A stretch of DNA of 48,237 nt, from NCBI GenBank assembly GCA_016845305.1, contig JAERSW010000075.1, forward strand, positions 1-48,237, written 5' to 3'. The DNA comes from Acidimicrobiales bacterium. Its GTDB lineage: Bacteria > Actinomycetota > Acidimicrobiia > Acidimicrobiales > MedAcidi-G1. The notes below the pieces were generated by a model. The model saw only the letters and a list, made by a program, of their open reading frames with translations, was not told where the DNA came from and searched no databases. Shown piece after piece: positions 1-8,028 of the stretch. The position numbers were made by a program, and so were the translations under genes. Position 1 is the stretch's first letter. Every line of letters begins with the position of its first letter.

Positions 1-78
1 CCGGGCCGCTACATCCTCTACTGCGACATCCCCGGCCACCGCGAGGGCGGCATGGAGGCCCGGCTGCTCGTCGAGTAG
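1..78 (+). CDS. C-terminal fragment of a cupredoxin-like (type 1 copper) protein
   Basis: Only the last 25 codons are inside the window; the start lies upstream. The visible tail reads ILYCDIPGHREGGMEARLLV, which carries the Cys-x4-His-x4-Met spacing of the type 1 copper loop in plastocyanin and azurin-like domains, followed by the last beta strand. This supports an exported electron-transfer or nitrite-reductase-like cupredoxin domain. What precedes the domain cannot be seen, so it could be a stand-alone plastocyanin or the end of a larger copper oxidase. It converges on the membrane-protein gene at 208-948, with a strong hairpin between them. Confidence 0.7.
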   Translation, partial: PGRYILYCDIPGHREGGMEARLLVE

Positions 79-150
79 TGGGCACCTCCCGGGGTCCGGT
101 CCACCGGGCCGGTGCCCGGGGCCCAGGGGTGACCCGGCGAAAACGCGGAA

Positions 151-174
151 CGGCCCGCCCCGAGGGGCGGGCCG
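151..174. terminator. GC-rich hairpin between convergent genes
   Basis: A perfect 11-bp inverted repeat (CGGCCCGCCCC and its complement) is separated by only two bases. It lies between the ends of the cupredoxin gene and the PuuD-like gene, which converge here. No T tract follows on either strand. The position suits a bidirectional terminator of the type seen in high-GC actinobacteria. Confidence 0.6.
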
Positions 175-207
175 CAGCGCGTTCTGGGACGCCTGATGGG
201 AGTGGTG

Positions 208-948
208 TCAGGCGACGATCTCGAACAGCATGTGGAGCACCACGGTGATGCCGAGGCCGTACACGATGGTGTTCTGGTGCTTGTCCAGCACCGCCTTGTT
301 CACGGCGCTGTCGTAGCCGCCGAGCTTGCCGAGCGCCGAGACTTCCATGACCAGCCAGATGGCCAGGAAGACGATCCAGATGGTCACGCGGGCGCCCGAG
401 TCGGGGTTGCCGAAGTTCGCACCGAAGTGGCTCGGCCACATCATGAAGAAGATCAGCGGGATCGAGAACAGGGTGTTGACCCGGCTGGCCCGGGCCGCAC
501 GCTTGGCGGCCGCCGGCGCTGCCGGGTCGGCCTCGCCGCCCTCCGAGACCGCCACCGAGGAGCCGATGGCGATCTGCTGTGCCGGCCAGATGACCATCCA
601 CACGTTGGCCGCCATGGTCGTGCCGAGGACGAATCCGAAGGCGATGCCCATGCCGGACGCCGACTTCCAGTAGTCGCCGCTGTCCAGGACCTCCTGGTGG
701 AACAGGATCCAGATGCCCGACACCCAGGTCAGCATCGCCGCCCAGCGGAACCACCACAGGGTGCGCCAGGTGATCTTGCGGAGTGCCTCGCCGCGGGCAC
801 CGTCGCTCATCTCGCCGAAGGCCGACCCCTGGATGAAGTTGAAGAAGTAGAGGAGGCCGATCCAGGTGATGCCACCCAGGTAGTGGGCGTAGCGGCCGAT
901 GGCCTGGCCACCTCCACTGCCACCCATCCAGTCACTGAACAGTTCCAC
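208..948 (-). CDS. PuuD-like (urate oxidase N-terminal domain) membrane protein
   Basis: A 246-residue polytopic membrane protein starting at GTG 948, with an AGGGAGA ribosome site seven bases upstream. I see six hydrophobic segments, near residues 21-40, 64-83, 98-121, 159-177, 187-206 and 227-245. Histidines at or near membrane edges (22, 84, 174, 224, 239) could bind haem or another cofactor. The HYLGGITWIGLLYFFNF region resembles the membrane domain of PuuD-type urate hydroxylases (Urate_ox_N family). Unlike classical PuuD it has no C-terminal cytochrome c domain with CxxCH. No other purine-catabolism gene is nearby, so urate as substrate is not established. It is the last gene of a minus-strand run. 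Confidence 0.7.
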   Translation of the reverse strand: MELFSDWMGGSGGGQAIGRYAHYLGGITWIGLLYFFNFIQGSAFGEMSDGARGEALRKITWRTLWWFRWAAMLTWVSGIWILFHQEVLDSGDYWKSASGMGIAFGFVLGTTMAANVWMVIWPAQQIAIGSSVAVSEGGEADPAAPAAAKRAARASRVNTLFSIPLIFFMMWPSHFGANFGNPDSGARVTIWIVFLAIWLVMEVSALGKLGGYDSAVNKAVLDKHQNTIVYGLGITVVLHMLFEIVA

Positions 949-1075
949 GCGGATCTCCCTCGGTCAGGCGCCCGGCGGGGCGCTGTGGATGCCGACGATC
1001 ATGGCACGCACCACGCGCGGCGACAACGACCGAAGGGGCGAAAGGGGACCGGAACCTGTCCTTCGGGGAGCCGGG

Positions 1076-2698
1076 CTAGTCCACGAGCACGTCGGCGAAG
1101 CGGTCCCGCAGGGTCTTCTTGGAGAACTTGCCCACCGACGTCTTCGGTACCTCGTCGATGAACTCGACCCGGTCGGGCAGCCACCACTTCACGACACGGC
1201 CGTCCAGCCACGCCAGCACGTCGTCGGCGGTCAGCGCGGCCCCCTCGGCGGCCACCACGCAGGCCATGGCCCGCTCGCCCCACTTGGTCGACGCCACGCC
1301 GATCACGGCCGCCTCGACCACGTCGGGGTGCGCCATGATCTCGTTCTCCAGCTCCACCGAGCTGATCCACTCGCCGCCCGACTTGATGAGGTCCTTGGTG
1401 CGGTCCACGAGACGGATGTAGCCCTCGGCATCCGCTGTGGCGACGTCGCCGGTCTTCAGCCAGCCGTCGTCGGTGAACGACTCGGCGGCCCGCTCGTCGT
1501 CGTAGTAGGTGCTCGCCACCCAAGGGCCGCGGACCTGCAGCTCGCCGCTGGTCGAGCCGTCCCACGGCAGCTCCTCGCCGGTCTCCGGCTCGGCGATCCG
1601 GAACTCCACGCCGGGGGCGATCAGGCCCACCGCGGTGCGCAGGTCGGCCTTGGCGTCGTCGTCGAGGTCGTCGAGGGTCGACTTGAGGCCACAGGTGGCG
1701 GCCAACGGGCTGGTCTCGGTCATGCCCCACGCCTGGAGGATGGGCAGGCCGGTGGCCTCCCGGTAGCCCTCCGACAGCGAGCGCGACACGGCCGATCCGC
1801 CGCAGACGATGGACCGCAGCGCCGAGGTGTCACGGTCGGCCAGTTCGGGGAGCACGCCCATCCAGATGGTCGGCACGCCGGCGGCCAGCGTCACGCCCTC
1901 GTCCTCCATGAGGGTGGCCAGCGCTCCCGGCGACAGGTCGGGGCCGGGCATGACGAGGGTGGCGCCGGTGGCCACGCCGGCGTGGGCCAGGCCCCAGGCG
2001 TTGGCGTGGAACATGGGCACCACCGGCAGGATGACGTCGCGCTCGCGCACGCCGAGGGTGTCGGCCATCATCGCCCCGAAGGTGTGCAGGACCATCGACC
2101 GGTGCGAGTAGACGACGCCCTTCGGGTTCCCGGTGGTGCCCGACGTGTACATCATCGACCCGGCACGGCCCTCGGGGACCGGCGTCCAGTCGACCGGCGA
2201 CGCCGCGGCCAGCAGGTCCTCGTAGTCGTGGACCTCCGGGGCGATGGCGTCCGGATCGGGGGCCGGAGCGCCGTCGTCCATGAGGACCACGTGGCGGACC
2301 GTCTCGAAGGTCTCCATGAGCGGCCAGATCAGGCCGGCCACCGAGTGGTCGAGGAAGATGACCTCGTCCTCGGCGTGGTTCACGATGTAGGTGAGCTGCT
2401 CGGGGAACAGCCGCAGGTTCAGGGTGTGCGACACCCGGCCGGTGCACGGCGGGGCGAAGTACAGCTCGAGGTGGCGGGCGGTGTTCCAGGCGAAGGTGGC
2501 CACCCGACCGTCGTCGCTGATGCCGAGGTGGTCCAGCACGCCGCCGAGCCGGCGGGTGCGCTCACCCCACTCGCCGTAGCTGGTGCGTTCGAGGCCGGCC
2601 GGGGTGGCGGTGACCACCTCCTTGTCGGGGAAAAGGCGCGTGGCCCGGTCGAACAGGTGGATCAGGGACAGCGGCGTGTCCATCATCAGGCCGTCCAT
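1076..2698 (-). CDS. Acyl-CoA synthetase (AMP-forming fatty acid--CoA ligase)
   Basis: A 540-residue adenylate-forming enzyme that activates a carboxylic acid with ATP and CoA. The P-loop-like motif YTSGTTGNPKGV is near residues 184-195. The region GGEWISSVELEN marks the C-terminal subdomain, and the adenylation lysine is in SVGKFSKK near residue 524. The length is normal for medium/long-chain acyl-CoA ligases. The frame is open further upstream, but that stretch is low-complexity and belongs to the next gene read in another frame. ATG 2698, preceded by GGGAG, is the sensible start. It follows the three SCO6745-like genes by 61 bases on the same strand and may be co-transcribed with them. Chain-length specificity cannot be read from the sequence. 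Confidence 0.9.
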   Translation of the reverse strand: MDGLMMDTPLSLIHLFDRATRLFPDKEVVTATPAGLERTSYGEWGERTRRLGGVLDHLGISDDGRVATFAWNTARHLELYFAPPCTGRVSHTLNLRLFPEQLTYIVNHAEDEVIFLDHSVAGLIWPLMETFETVRHVVLMDDGAPAPDPDAIAPEVHDYEDLLAAASPVDWTPVPEGRAGSMMYTSGTTGNPKGVVYSHRSMVLHTFGAMMADTLGVRERDVILPVVPMFHANAWGLAHAGVATGATLVMPGPDLSPGALATLMEDEGVTLAAGVPTIWMGVLPELADRDTSALRSIVCGGSAVSRSLSEGYREATGLPILQAWGMTETSPLAATCGLKSTLDDLDDDAKADLRTAVGLIAPGVEFRIAEPETGEELPWDGSTSGELQVRGPWVASTYYDDERAAESFTDDGWLKTGDVATADAEGYIRLVDRTKDLIKSGGEWISSVELENEIMAHPDVVEAAVIGVASTKWGERAMACVVAAEGAALTADDVLAWLDGRVVKWWLPDRVEFIDEVPKTSVGKFSKKTLRDRFADVLVD

Positions 2699-2759
2699 GT
2701 GACTGGCTCCCGTCTCGCGTGGTTCGGTGGTCGGGTGGTGCCCGGTGGCAGGACCGGGT

Positions 2760-3494
2760 CTACCGCTCGGCGGCGTGGGCCACGGCGGCGTCGACGAGGT
2801 CGGCCAACTCGGCCCGCTCGTCGTCGGTGAGGCACTCGTAGTTCCGGGCATCGAGGTCGTCGGTGGCATCCTCGGCGGCGGCGAGCATCTCTGCCGAGGC
2901 CCGCTCGTGGTCGAGGTCGGTGTAGCCGTGAGTCCGGGCCGTGCCCTCGCCACTTCCGCCCAGCACCATGGCCAGCGGGTCGGCGCCGAGGTTTCGGCAG
3001 GCCGCCATGTGGAGGTCGCCTCGTAACTCCCGGGCCACGATCACCATCTGGTAGGCACGGCCTGCGGGGTCGACGGGGCGGGGGGCGTCGCGCCAGCCGG
3101 TGAAGAGGGGAGCGTCGGTGTCATCGGCCGAGTCGGCGACGCGCTCCAGGAGTGCCGACAGGCGGGCTGCGCCGTCGAATCCCTCGAGGTAGTGGGATCC
3201 CCGCTCGGCGGAGATCGCCGCGTACGCCGTGCCGGACTCGGACTTCGAGAGAGCGTTCTCCTCGGTCCACAGGCCCACGGCGTAGTCCCGGTCGAAGAAG
3301 AGCAGGCTGTTGACCGCGGCATCAACGTCGATGTCTCCCATGACGCCCAGCCGTCCCTGGACGTAGGAGGCCAATGGGTTGCCGGGCATGCCCTCTTCGG
3401 CGCATCGCTCGGCGGTCACCGGGTCGAGCATGGCTCGGCTGCCGAGGCTGCCCATCGGCCTGGCGAGCCGCTGGGCGGTGGTGCGTGCATCCAT
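2760..3494 (-). CDS. SCO6745-like family protein, paralog 3
   Basis: A 244-residue protein, third in transcription order of a tandem family. It begins MDARTTAQ like its two upstream neighbours and keeps the same landmarks: a YVQGR(L/M)GV segment near residue 40, a LSKSE block, FDGAARL near the middle, a GWRD motif, and VARELRGDLHMAACRNLGA about two thirds along. The ELRGDxHxAA element resembles the SCO6745 (SalK-like) family of actinobacterial proteins of unclear function, whose members carry a helical N-terminus. The start ATG 3494 is chosen by alignment with the paralogs; upstream in-frame sequence belongs to paralog 2. No enzymatic motif is certain. Confidence 0.7.
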   Translation of the reverse strand: MDARTTAQRLARPMGSLGSRAMLDPVTAERCAEEGMPGNPLASYVQGRLGVMGDIDVDAAVNSLLFFDRDYAVGLWTEENALSKSESGTAYAAISAERGSHYLEGFDGAARLSALLERVADSADDTDAPLFTGWRDAPRPVDPAGRAYQMVIVARELRGDLHMAACRNLGADPLAMVLGGSGEGTARTHGYTDLDHERASAEMLAAAEDATDDLDARNYECLTDDERAELADLVDAAVAHAAER

Positions 3495-3538
3495 GGGAGG
3501 AGGCTCCCTGCTTCCTGGTTCGACTTCCTGGGTGATCC

Positions 3539-4285
3539 CTAGAACGGGTTGAGTCCGGCGGCCTCGGCGTGGGCGACGGCGGCGTCGACGAGGCCGACCA
3601 GCTCGGCTCGCTCGTGGTCGGCGAGTACGGCGAAGTCGGCCTCGTTGGTCTCGTCGGTCATCGCCTCGATGGCTTCGACCTGCTCGGCGGGTGCCGGTCC
3701 GCACGACAGGTCGGTGAAGCCGTGGAGGGTGGCCATGAACTCGCTCGTGTTGGCCAGCACCATCGGAAGCGGCTCCGCTCCCACGGCCCGGCAGGCGGCC
3801 AGGTGCCGGTCGCCGCGCAGCTCCCGGACCACCACCAGGGCCAGCATGGCGCGGCCCGGGCCGTCGTCGGGTCGGTCGACGTCCCGCCAGCCCGCGTACA
3901 GCGGGCTCAGCGGTTCGGCGGCCCCGTCGGCAACCGCCTCCAGCAGTTCGGCGAGTCGCCCAGCGCCGTCGAAGTCGGCGAGGTGGTCCCGTCCCCACTG
4001 GGCGCACACGTCGGCGTAGGCGGCGGCGGCCTCGGTCCGGGAAAGGCCACAGGGCTCGTCCCACGCGGTGGCGACCACGGCGTCTGCGAAGAAGTACATG
4101 GCATCGGCCACGACGCCACCGTCGACATCGCCGAGGACGCCCATGCGGCCCTGGACGTAGGAGGCGACGCCGTTGGGAAGCCCGGCCTCGGCCGAGCGGC
4201 CGAAGGTCACCGGATCCAGCATGAACTTCTCGCCGAGGTCTCCGATCGGCCCGGCGACCCGCTGTGCGGTGGTGCGTGCGTCCAT
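3539..4285 (-). CDS. SCO6745-like family protein, paralog 2
   Basis: 248 residues, the middle member of three tandem homologs. It shares the MDARTTAQ start, a YVQGRMGVLGD segment, FDGAGRLAELLE, YAGWRD and VRELRGDRHLAACRAVGAE, and ends in GLNPF. Only 16 bases separate it from paralog 1 upstream and 44 from paralog 3 downstream, so the three are almost certainly one operon. An AGGAA-type ribosome site precedes the ATG. The family assignment rests on the RELRGDxHxAA block; the biochemical role is unknown. No signal peptide or membrane segment is visible, so the product should be cytosolic. Confidence 0.7.
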   Translation of the reverse strand: MDARTTAQRVAGPIGDLGEKFMLDPVTFGRSAEAGLPNGVASYVQGRMGVLGDVDGGVVADAMYFFADAVVATAWDEPCGLSRTEAAAAYADVCAQWGRDHLADFDGAGRLAELLEAVADGAAEPLSPLYAGWRDVDRPDDGPGRAMLALVVVRELRGDRHLAACRAVGAEPLPMVLANTSEFMATLHGFTDLSCGPAPAEQVEAIEAMTDETNEADFAVLADHERAELVGLVDAAVAHAEAAGLNPF

Positions 4286-4301
4286 CGGCGGTTGTTCCTT
4301 C

Positions 4302-5048
4302 CTAGAACGGACTGAGGCCGGTGGCTTCGGCGTGGGCCACCGCAGCCTCGACGAGGTCGACCAGTTCGGCCCGCTCGGCGTCGGTCAGGCACTCGTAGTT
4401 CGGGGCGTCGAGGTCGTCGGTGGCCGCTTCGATCGCCTCGGCCAGCGCGGCGGGCGCCGGGTCGGCGTGCAGGTTGCGGAAGCCGTGGATGCCGGCCCAG
4501 GCCAGTCCGGAGCGGCCCAGCGTCATGGCCTCCGGGTCGCCCTCCGCGGTCCGGGCGGCCTCCATGTGTCGGCAGCCCCGGAGTTCGCGTGTCGTGGCCA
4601 CCAGGAGGTAGGCACGGCCCTCGGCGTCGTCCGGGCGGGCGGCGTCGCGCCAGCCGGCGAACAGGGCGGCGTCGGTGTCGTCCGCGTCGTCGACGACCCG
4701 ACCCAGGAGTTCAGCCAGGCGTGTCGCTCCGTCGAAGCCCGCCAGGTAGCGCCGGCCCTGGTCCACGCAGATCGCCGCATAGGCAGCACCGGCCTCGGCC
4801 TTGGAGATGGACATCGGCCGGTTCCAGTTGTCCCGGATGTAGTCGGGGTCGAAGAACATCATGTTCGCGACGGCCACCTCCACGTCCACGTCACCCATGA
4901 CGCCGATCCGACCCTGGGTGTGGGAGGCCCATCCGGTGGACATTCCGGCCTCCACCGATCGGGCGAACGTCGTCGGGTCGAGCATGAACCAGGCGCCGAA
5001 TCCGTTGATCGGCTCGGCGACCTCTTGGGCGGTGGTGCGTGCGTCCAT
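4302..5048 (-). CDS. SCO6745-like family protein, paralog 1
   Basis: 248 residues, first of the tandem set in transcription order. Landmarks match paralogs 2 and 3: MDARTTAQ start, HTQGRIGVMGD, SKAEAGAAYAA, FDGATRLAELLGRV, AGWRDAARP, TRELRGCRHMEAA, and the C-terminal end VAHAEATGLSPF. In this copy the RELRGD motif has Cys in place of Asp (RELRGC), the most visible difference from the other two. It lies 66 bases downstream of the MauE-like gene at 5115-5498. It is soluble and of unknown function. Divergence between the copies suggests distinct ligands rather than a recent duplication. Confidence 0.7.
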   Translation of the reverse strand: MDARTTAQEVAEPINGFGAWFMLDPTTFARSVEAGMSTGWASHTQGRIGVMGDVDVEVAVANMMFFDPDYIRDNWNRPMSISKAEAGAAYAAICVDQGRRYLAGFDGATRLAELLGRVVDDADDTDAALFAGWRDAARPDDAEGRAYLLVATTRELRGCRHMEAARTAEGDPEAMTLGRSGLAWAGIHGFRNLHADPAPAALAEAIEAATDDLDAPNYECLTDAERAELVDLVEAAVAHAEATGLSPF

Positions 5049-5114
5049 GCCGCGAAGTATGACCCAGACGGTCGCGACCGCTGGAATCAGCCGGTGTCGG
5101 GGGCGTCTCGGCGC

Positions 5115-5498
5115 TCAGCCCAGAGCAGCGACCACGCCGAGGGCGACCAGCAACACGTTGCGGGCCAGGTCGCGCCACGACAGGGGCCGCTTGGACCAGG
5201 TGCCGAAGCAGCCGCAGGCATCGTGGTGACCAGCGAGGAGGCGGCCGGCGATCAGCGTGGTGAAGGCCACCAGCAGGGCCACCGCACACTGGCCGCCCAC
5301 CCGGGGGTCCACCACCAGCAGGAGGGCCGTCGCCGCCTCGGTTCCCGGAAGCACCCGGGCCAGCAGTCGTGGCTTGGGGAGCCCGAAGTCGTCGAGGGTC
5401 CGGCGGGTGCCCAGCGGATCGCGCGTCTTGGCGATGCCGGCGACGGCGAAGACCGCGGCCAGGATCCAGGCCGAAGCGGTCACGAGGAAATCGGGCAC
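5115..5498 (-). CDS. MauE/DoxX-like redox-associated membrane protein
   Basis: 127 residues, starting at GTG 5498. About four transmembrane helices are visible, near residues 5-22, 48-64, 68-88 and 108-126. A CGCFG motif near residue 95 is typical of the MauE/DoxX-like group, which is thought to support disulfide exchange or maturation of periplasmic redox proteins. The family usually partners with thioredoxin-fold proteins, and a thioredoxin-fold gene lies a few genes upstream at 7462-7953. The substrate is unknown. The next gene downstream (4302-5048) is on the same strand. Confidence 0.75.
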   Translation of the reverse strand: MPDFLVTASAWILAAVFAVAGIAKTRDPLGTRRTLDDFGLPKPRLLARVLPGTEAATALLLVVDPRVGGQCAVALLVAFTTLIAGRLLAGHHDACGCFGTWSKRPLSWRDLARNVLLVALGVVAALG

Positions 5499-5534
5499 GG
5501 CTGGGCCTCGTCCCTGATTCCGGGCGGCCGGGCC

Positions 5535-6458
5535 TCAGTAGCCCAGGTCCACGTCGACGGTGGCCAGGAGCTCCTCGCCGGCGCAGAACCGCCGCACGTT
5601 CTCGGCCACGAACGGCTCCAGCAGGGCGAGGCCCATCTCCGGCGTGTTGGCGACGTGCGGGGTGATGAGGCAGTTCGGCTCGGCCCACAGCGGATGGCCG
5701 TCGGGGAGTGGCTCGGGGTCGGTCACGTCCAGTGCCGCGCCACCCAGCCGTCCCGCAGCCAGGGCGTCGACCAGGTCGTCGGTGACCACGTGCCCACCGC
5801 GGGCCACGTTGACCAGCAGGGCGTGGTCGGGCAGCGCGGCGAGTTCCGGAGCGCCGATGATCCCGACCGTCTCGTCGGTGAGGGCCAGGGCCAGCACCAG
5901 CACGTCGGTGCGGGGCAGGACCTCGTGGAGGCGGGCCGTGGTGATGGTCCGGTCGGCGCCGGCGACCGGCTCGTCCGAACGGCGCACCACGGTCACGTCG
6001 CAGCCGAACGGAGCCAGCAACGGCAGCAGGCAAGCGGTGATGCCGCCGCCGCCCAGGATCGTCACCCGGCTCCCGGCCAGGATCCGCCCGACCGGGCCCT
6101 CCCAGGTGGTGGCCCGGGCGTACCCGTGCAGGTTCTTGCCGAGGGCCAGCAGGTGGCCGAGCACCATCTCCGCTACCGCCGGTGCGTACACGCCCTTGCC
6201 GCACGTCCAGGTCCACCGGGGGTCCAGGTGGTGGGCGAAGGGTTCGATGCCGGCGTAGGGGAGTTGGATCCAGATCAGTCGGTCGGCCCCGGCCACGAGC
6301 TCCGGGAACTGGTCGGGTCGGGCCGGGTCGGCCCACACGAGGCCCTCGGCGTCTCCCACGTCGGACACGGTCCCGCCGCCGGCGGTGACGGCGCGGCACA
6401 TGGCCTCGTACATGGCGGGCCGTGAGGCGGGGGCGACGGCGATGTTCTTGGAGGTCAT
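5535..6458 (-). CDS. D-isomer-specific 2-hydroxyacid dehydrogenase, NAD(P)-binding
   Basis: 307 residues from ATG 6458, which has AGGAG eight to twelve bases upstream. The C-terminal NAD-binding half is clear: a glycine-rich VTILGGGGIT loop near the middle, the substrate-binding arginine in NVARGGHV, the glutamate in DVTDPEPLPDGHPLW, and the catalytic histidine in ITPHVANTPE. These are the three catalytic residues of the D-2-hydroxyacid dehydrogenase family. The glycine loop is GGGGIT rather than the usual GxGxxG, a mild oddity. It lies eight bases after the LLM oxidoreductase gene on the same strand, which suggests one transcript. The substrate (glyoxylate, hydroxypyruvate or a branched 2-keto acid) cannot be fixed. 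Confidence 0.88.
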   Translation of the reverse strand: MTSKNIAVAPASRPAMYEAMCRAVTAGGGTVSDVGDAEGLVWADPARPDQFPELVAGADRLIWIQLPYAGIEPFAHHLDPRWTWTCGKGVYAPAVAEMVLGHLLALGKNLHGYARATTWEGPVGRILAGSRVTILGGGGITACLLPLLAPFGCDVTVVRRSDEPVAGADRTITTARLHEVLPRTDVLVLALALTDETVGIIGAPELAALPDHALLVNVARGGHVVTDDLVDALAAGRLGGAALDVTDPEPLPDGHPLWAEPNCLITPHVANTPEMGLALLEPFVAENVRRFCAGEELLATVDVDLGY

Positions 6459-6465
6459 GGGGTGG

Positions 6466-7398
6466 TCACTCCTGGAGGGGCAGGCATTCGGCGGCGACGT
6501 CCTCGATGGTGGCACGCCATGCATCGGTCTCGGACGGCCCGACGGGGGTCGGTTCGTCCAGTGGGAACACCACGAACTTCGACGCACCCGCGTCGACGAA
6601 CTCCGCCAGACGGGCGGCCAGGCCACGGACGCCCTGGGCCACGACGTCGCCGGGATCGACGTCGGGCTGCTGGGTCCGGAGCCTCTCGGCGAAGCGTTCG
6701 GGCAGGGCGCCGTGCACGAACGGGACCAGCGCCCCGAAGTGCTCGCGGTCGATGGCCCGACCCGCGTCGGCCGCCGCCTCGTCGACGATGCGGATGCCGT
6801 CGGCCACGGTGGCCGGGGTGGCGAAGCTGGGCAGCCAGCCGTCGCCGAGCCGTCCGCACCGCCGGAGCTCCGACGGGGCGCGTCCGCCCAGCCACACCTC
6901 GAACGGGTCCTGGACCGGCTTGGGTAGCACCCGCACGCCGTCGAGGTGGAACCGTTCACCGCGGTGGTCGACGCGGTCCTCGGTCCACAGGCGGCGCACC
7001 AGCGGCAGCGCCTCGTCGAACCAGGCGGCCCGTTCCCGACGGTCGACGCCGAAGGCCTGGTGTTCGGCCGCATCCGCGATGCCGAGACCGAAGGCGGGCA
7101 GGCACCGTCCGTTCGAGATCCGGTCCAGGCTGGCCAGGGCCTTGGCGCACAGCACCGGATTGCGACCCGGCAGCACCATGACCGCCGGTCCGAACTTGAG
7201 CTTCTCGGTCCGGCCGGCGGCGAACGCCATGGCCACCATCGGGTCCAGCGTCGTGCCGGTGGCCCGCTCGCTCACCCACAGCGAGTCGAAGCCGAGCCGC
7301 TCCAGGTCGTCGACGATGCGGCCGAAGGCCTGCTGGTCACCCGCCGGGTCCGACGCCCGTGCGGCGCCGCCGAAGCCGAATCCGACGCGGACGCGCAT
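6466..7398 (-). CDS. LLM-class F420-dependent oxidoreductase
   Basis: 310 residues with the TIM-barrel signature of bacterial luciferase-like enzymes: a GFDSLWVSE segment after the first helix, a PAVMVLPGRNPVLCAKALASLD block that fits the cofactor-binding loop, GRCLPAFGLGI, and PKPVQDPFEVWLGG. Actinobacterial members with this pattern usually use cofactor F420 rather than FMN. The length is normal. It appears co-transcribed with the downstream 2-hydroxyacid dehydrogenase (gap 7 bases). The substrate is unknown. A second, distinct LLM enzyme lies at 30555-31481. Confidence 0.88.
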   Translation of the reverse strand: MRVRVGFGFGGAARASDPAGDQQAFGRIVDDLERLGFDSLWVSERATGTTLDPMVAMAFAAGRTEKLKFGPAVMVLPGRNPVLCAKALASLDRISNGRCLPAFGLGIADAAEHQAFGVDRRERAAWFDEALPLVRRLWTEDRVDHRGERFHLDGVRVLPKPVQDPFEVWLGGRAPSELRRCGRLGDGWLPSFATPATVADGIRIVDEAAADAGRAIDREHFGALVPFVHGALPERFAERLRTQQPDVDPGDVVAQGVRGLAARLAEFVDAGASKFVVFPLDEPTPVGPSETDAWRATIEDVAAECLPLQE

Positions 7399-7461
7399 CT
7401 CCGGTGGCCGGTTCGTCCTGTGAATCGTCGGCTGGGGAGGGAACCCGGGACGCGGGTCCGG

Positions 7462-7953
7462 TCAGCCGAGGGCGGCGGTGCCGGCGTAGGGGGCCGGATC
7501 GCCGGCGGCGGGGATCTCCGGCCGCGACCAGCTGGTCATGTCGGCCAGGGCGGCGGCGGCGTCACGCCAGGCGGCGGGGTCCCAGCCCTCGGCGGTGCCG
7601 AGCACCGAGCCGTCCTGGCGGATGGCGATGAACGCGGGCAGCGAGTCGAGGCCCATGGAGCGGGCGACGGAGCGGTCCGGGTCGGCGAGGGTGAGCGTCT
7701 CGTCGGCCAGAGGACCCATGAAGGACGCGGCGCCCTCGGCGTCGGTGCCGGCCACCAGGAAGGCGACGCGCACGTCAGCACCCCGGAACACGCCGAGGAT
7801 CCGTCGGGCGGTGTCGAGCAGCCACGAGCTCTCGTGGGTGTACGGGTCGACCACCACCGCGGCCAGCGGGAACGTGGTCAGCAGTTCTTCCAGCGGACGG
7901 GGGTCGCCGCCCACCGGCTGCAGTTCGGTCGTGAGGTCGGGTGCGTTCGCCAC
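7462..7953 (-). CDS. Thioredoxin-fold protein without a CxxC active site
   Basis: 163 residues from GTG 7953, supported by a TAGCGT hexamer eight bases upstream of the start. The predicted pattern is beta-alpha-beta: AAVVVDPYTHESSWLLDTARRI occupies the position of the thioredoxin active-site strand and helix, followed by VRVAFLVAGT, a DPDRSVARSMGLDSLPAF stretch with the cis-proline, and IRQDGSVLGTAEGW. The usual CxxC is replaced by THES, so it is unlikely to be a disulfide reductase and more likely a binding or scaffold version. It runs divergently from mutY, with both starts within 76 bases. Family name uncertain. Confidence 0.65.
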   Translation of the reverse strand: MANAPDLTTELQPVGGDPRPLEELLTTFPLAAVVVDPYTHESSWLLDTARRILGVFRGADVRVAFLVAGTDAEGAASFMGPLADETLTLADPDRSVARSMGLDSLPAFIAIRQDGSVLGTAEGWDPAAWRDAAAALADMTSWSRPEIPAAGDPAPYAGTAALG

Positions 7954-7961
7954 GGGCGGTG

Positions 7962-7967
7962 ACGCTA
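7962..7967 (-). promoter_or_regulatory. Leaderless-type -10 element (TAGCGT)
   Basis: On the minus strand TAGCGT ends eight bases before GTG 7953. This is the same hexamer-to-start geometry seen at many other genes in the window. Confidence 0.5.
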
Positions 7968-8015
7968 GCGCGCACGACCCGGCGTGGGGCCTCCCGCCGG
8001 GCCGACCGGCGGCAC

Positions 8016-8021
8016 TACCGT
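8016..8021 (+). promoter_or_regulatory. Leaderless-type -10 element of mutY (TACCGT)
   Basis: TACCGT ends seven bases before ATG 8029. This places the expected transcription start at or next to the A of the start codon, and no Shine-Dalgarno sequence is present. Confidence 0.55.
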
Positions 8022-8028
8022 CCGGCCG

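Noticed and set aside
899-2830. A 643-residue open frame on the plus strand over the acyl-CoA synthetase
   Set aside because: It is antisense to a gene with clear adenylation motifs; the composition is Arg/Gly/His-rich with no motif, as expected for shadow frames in high-GC DNA.
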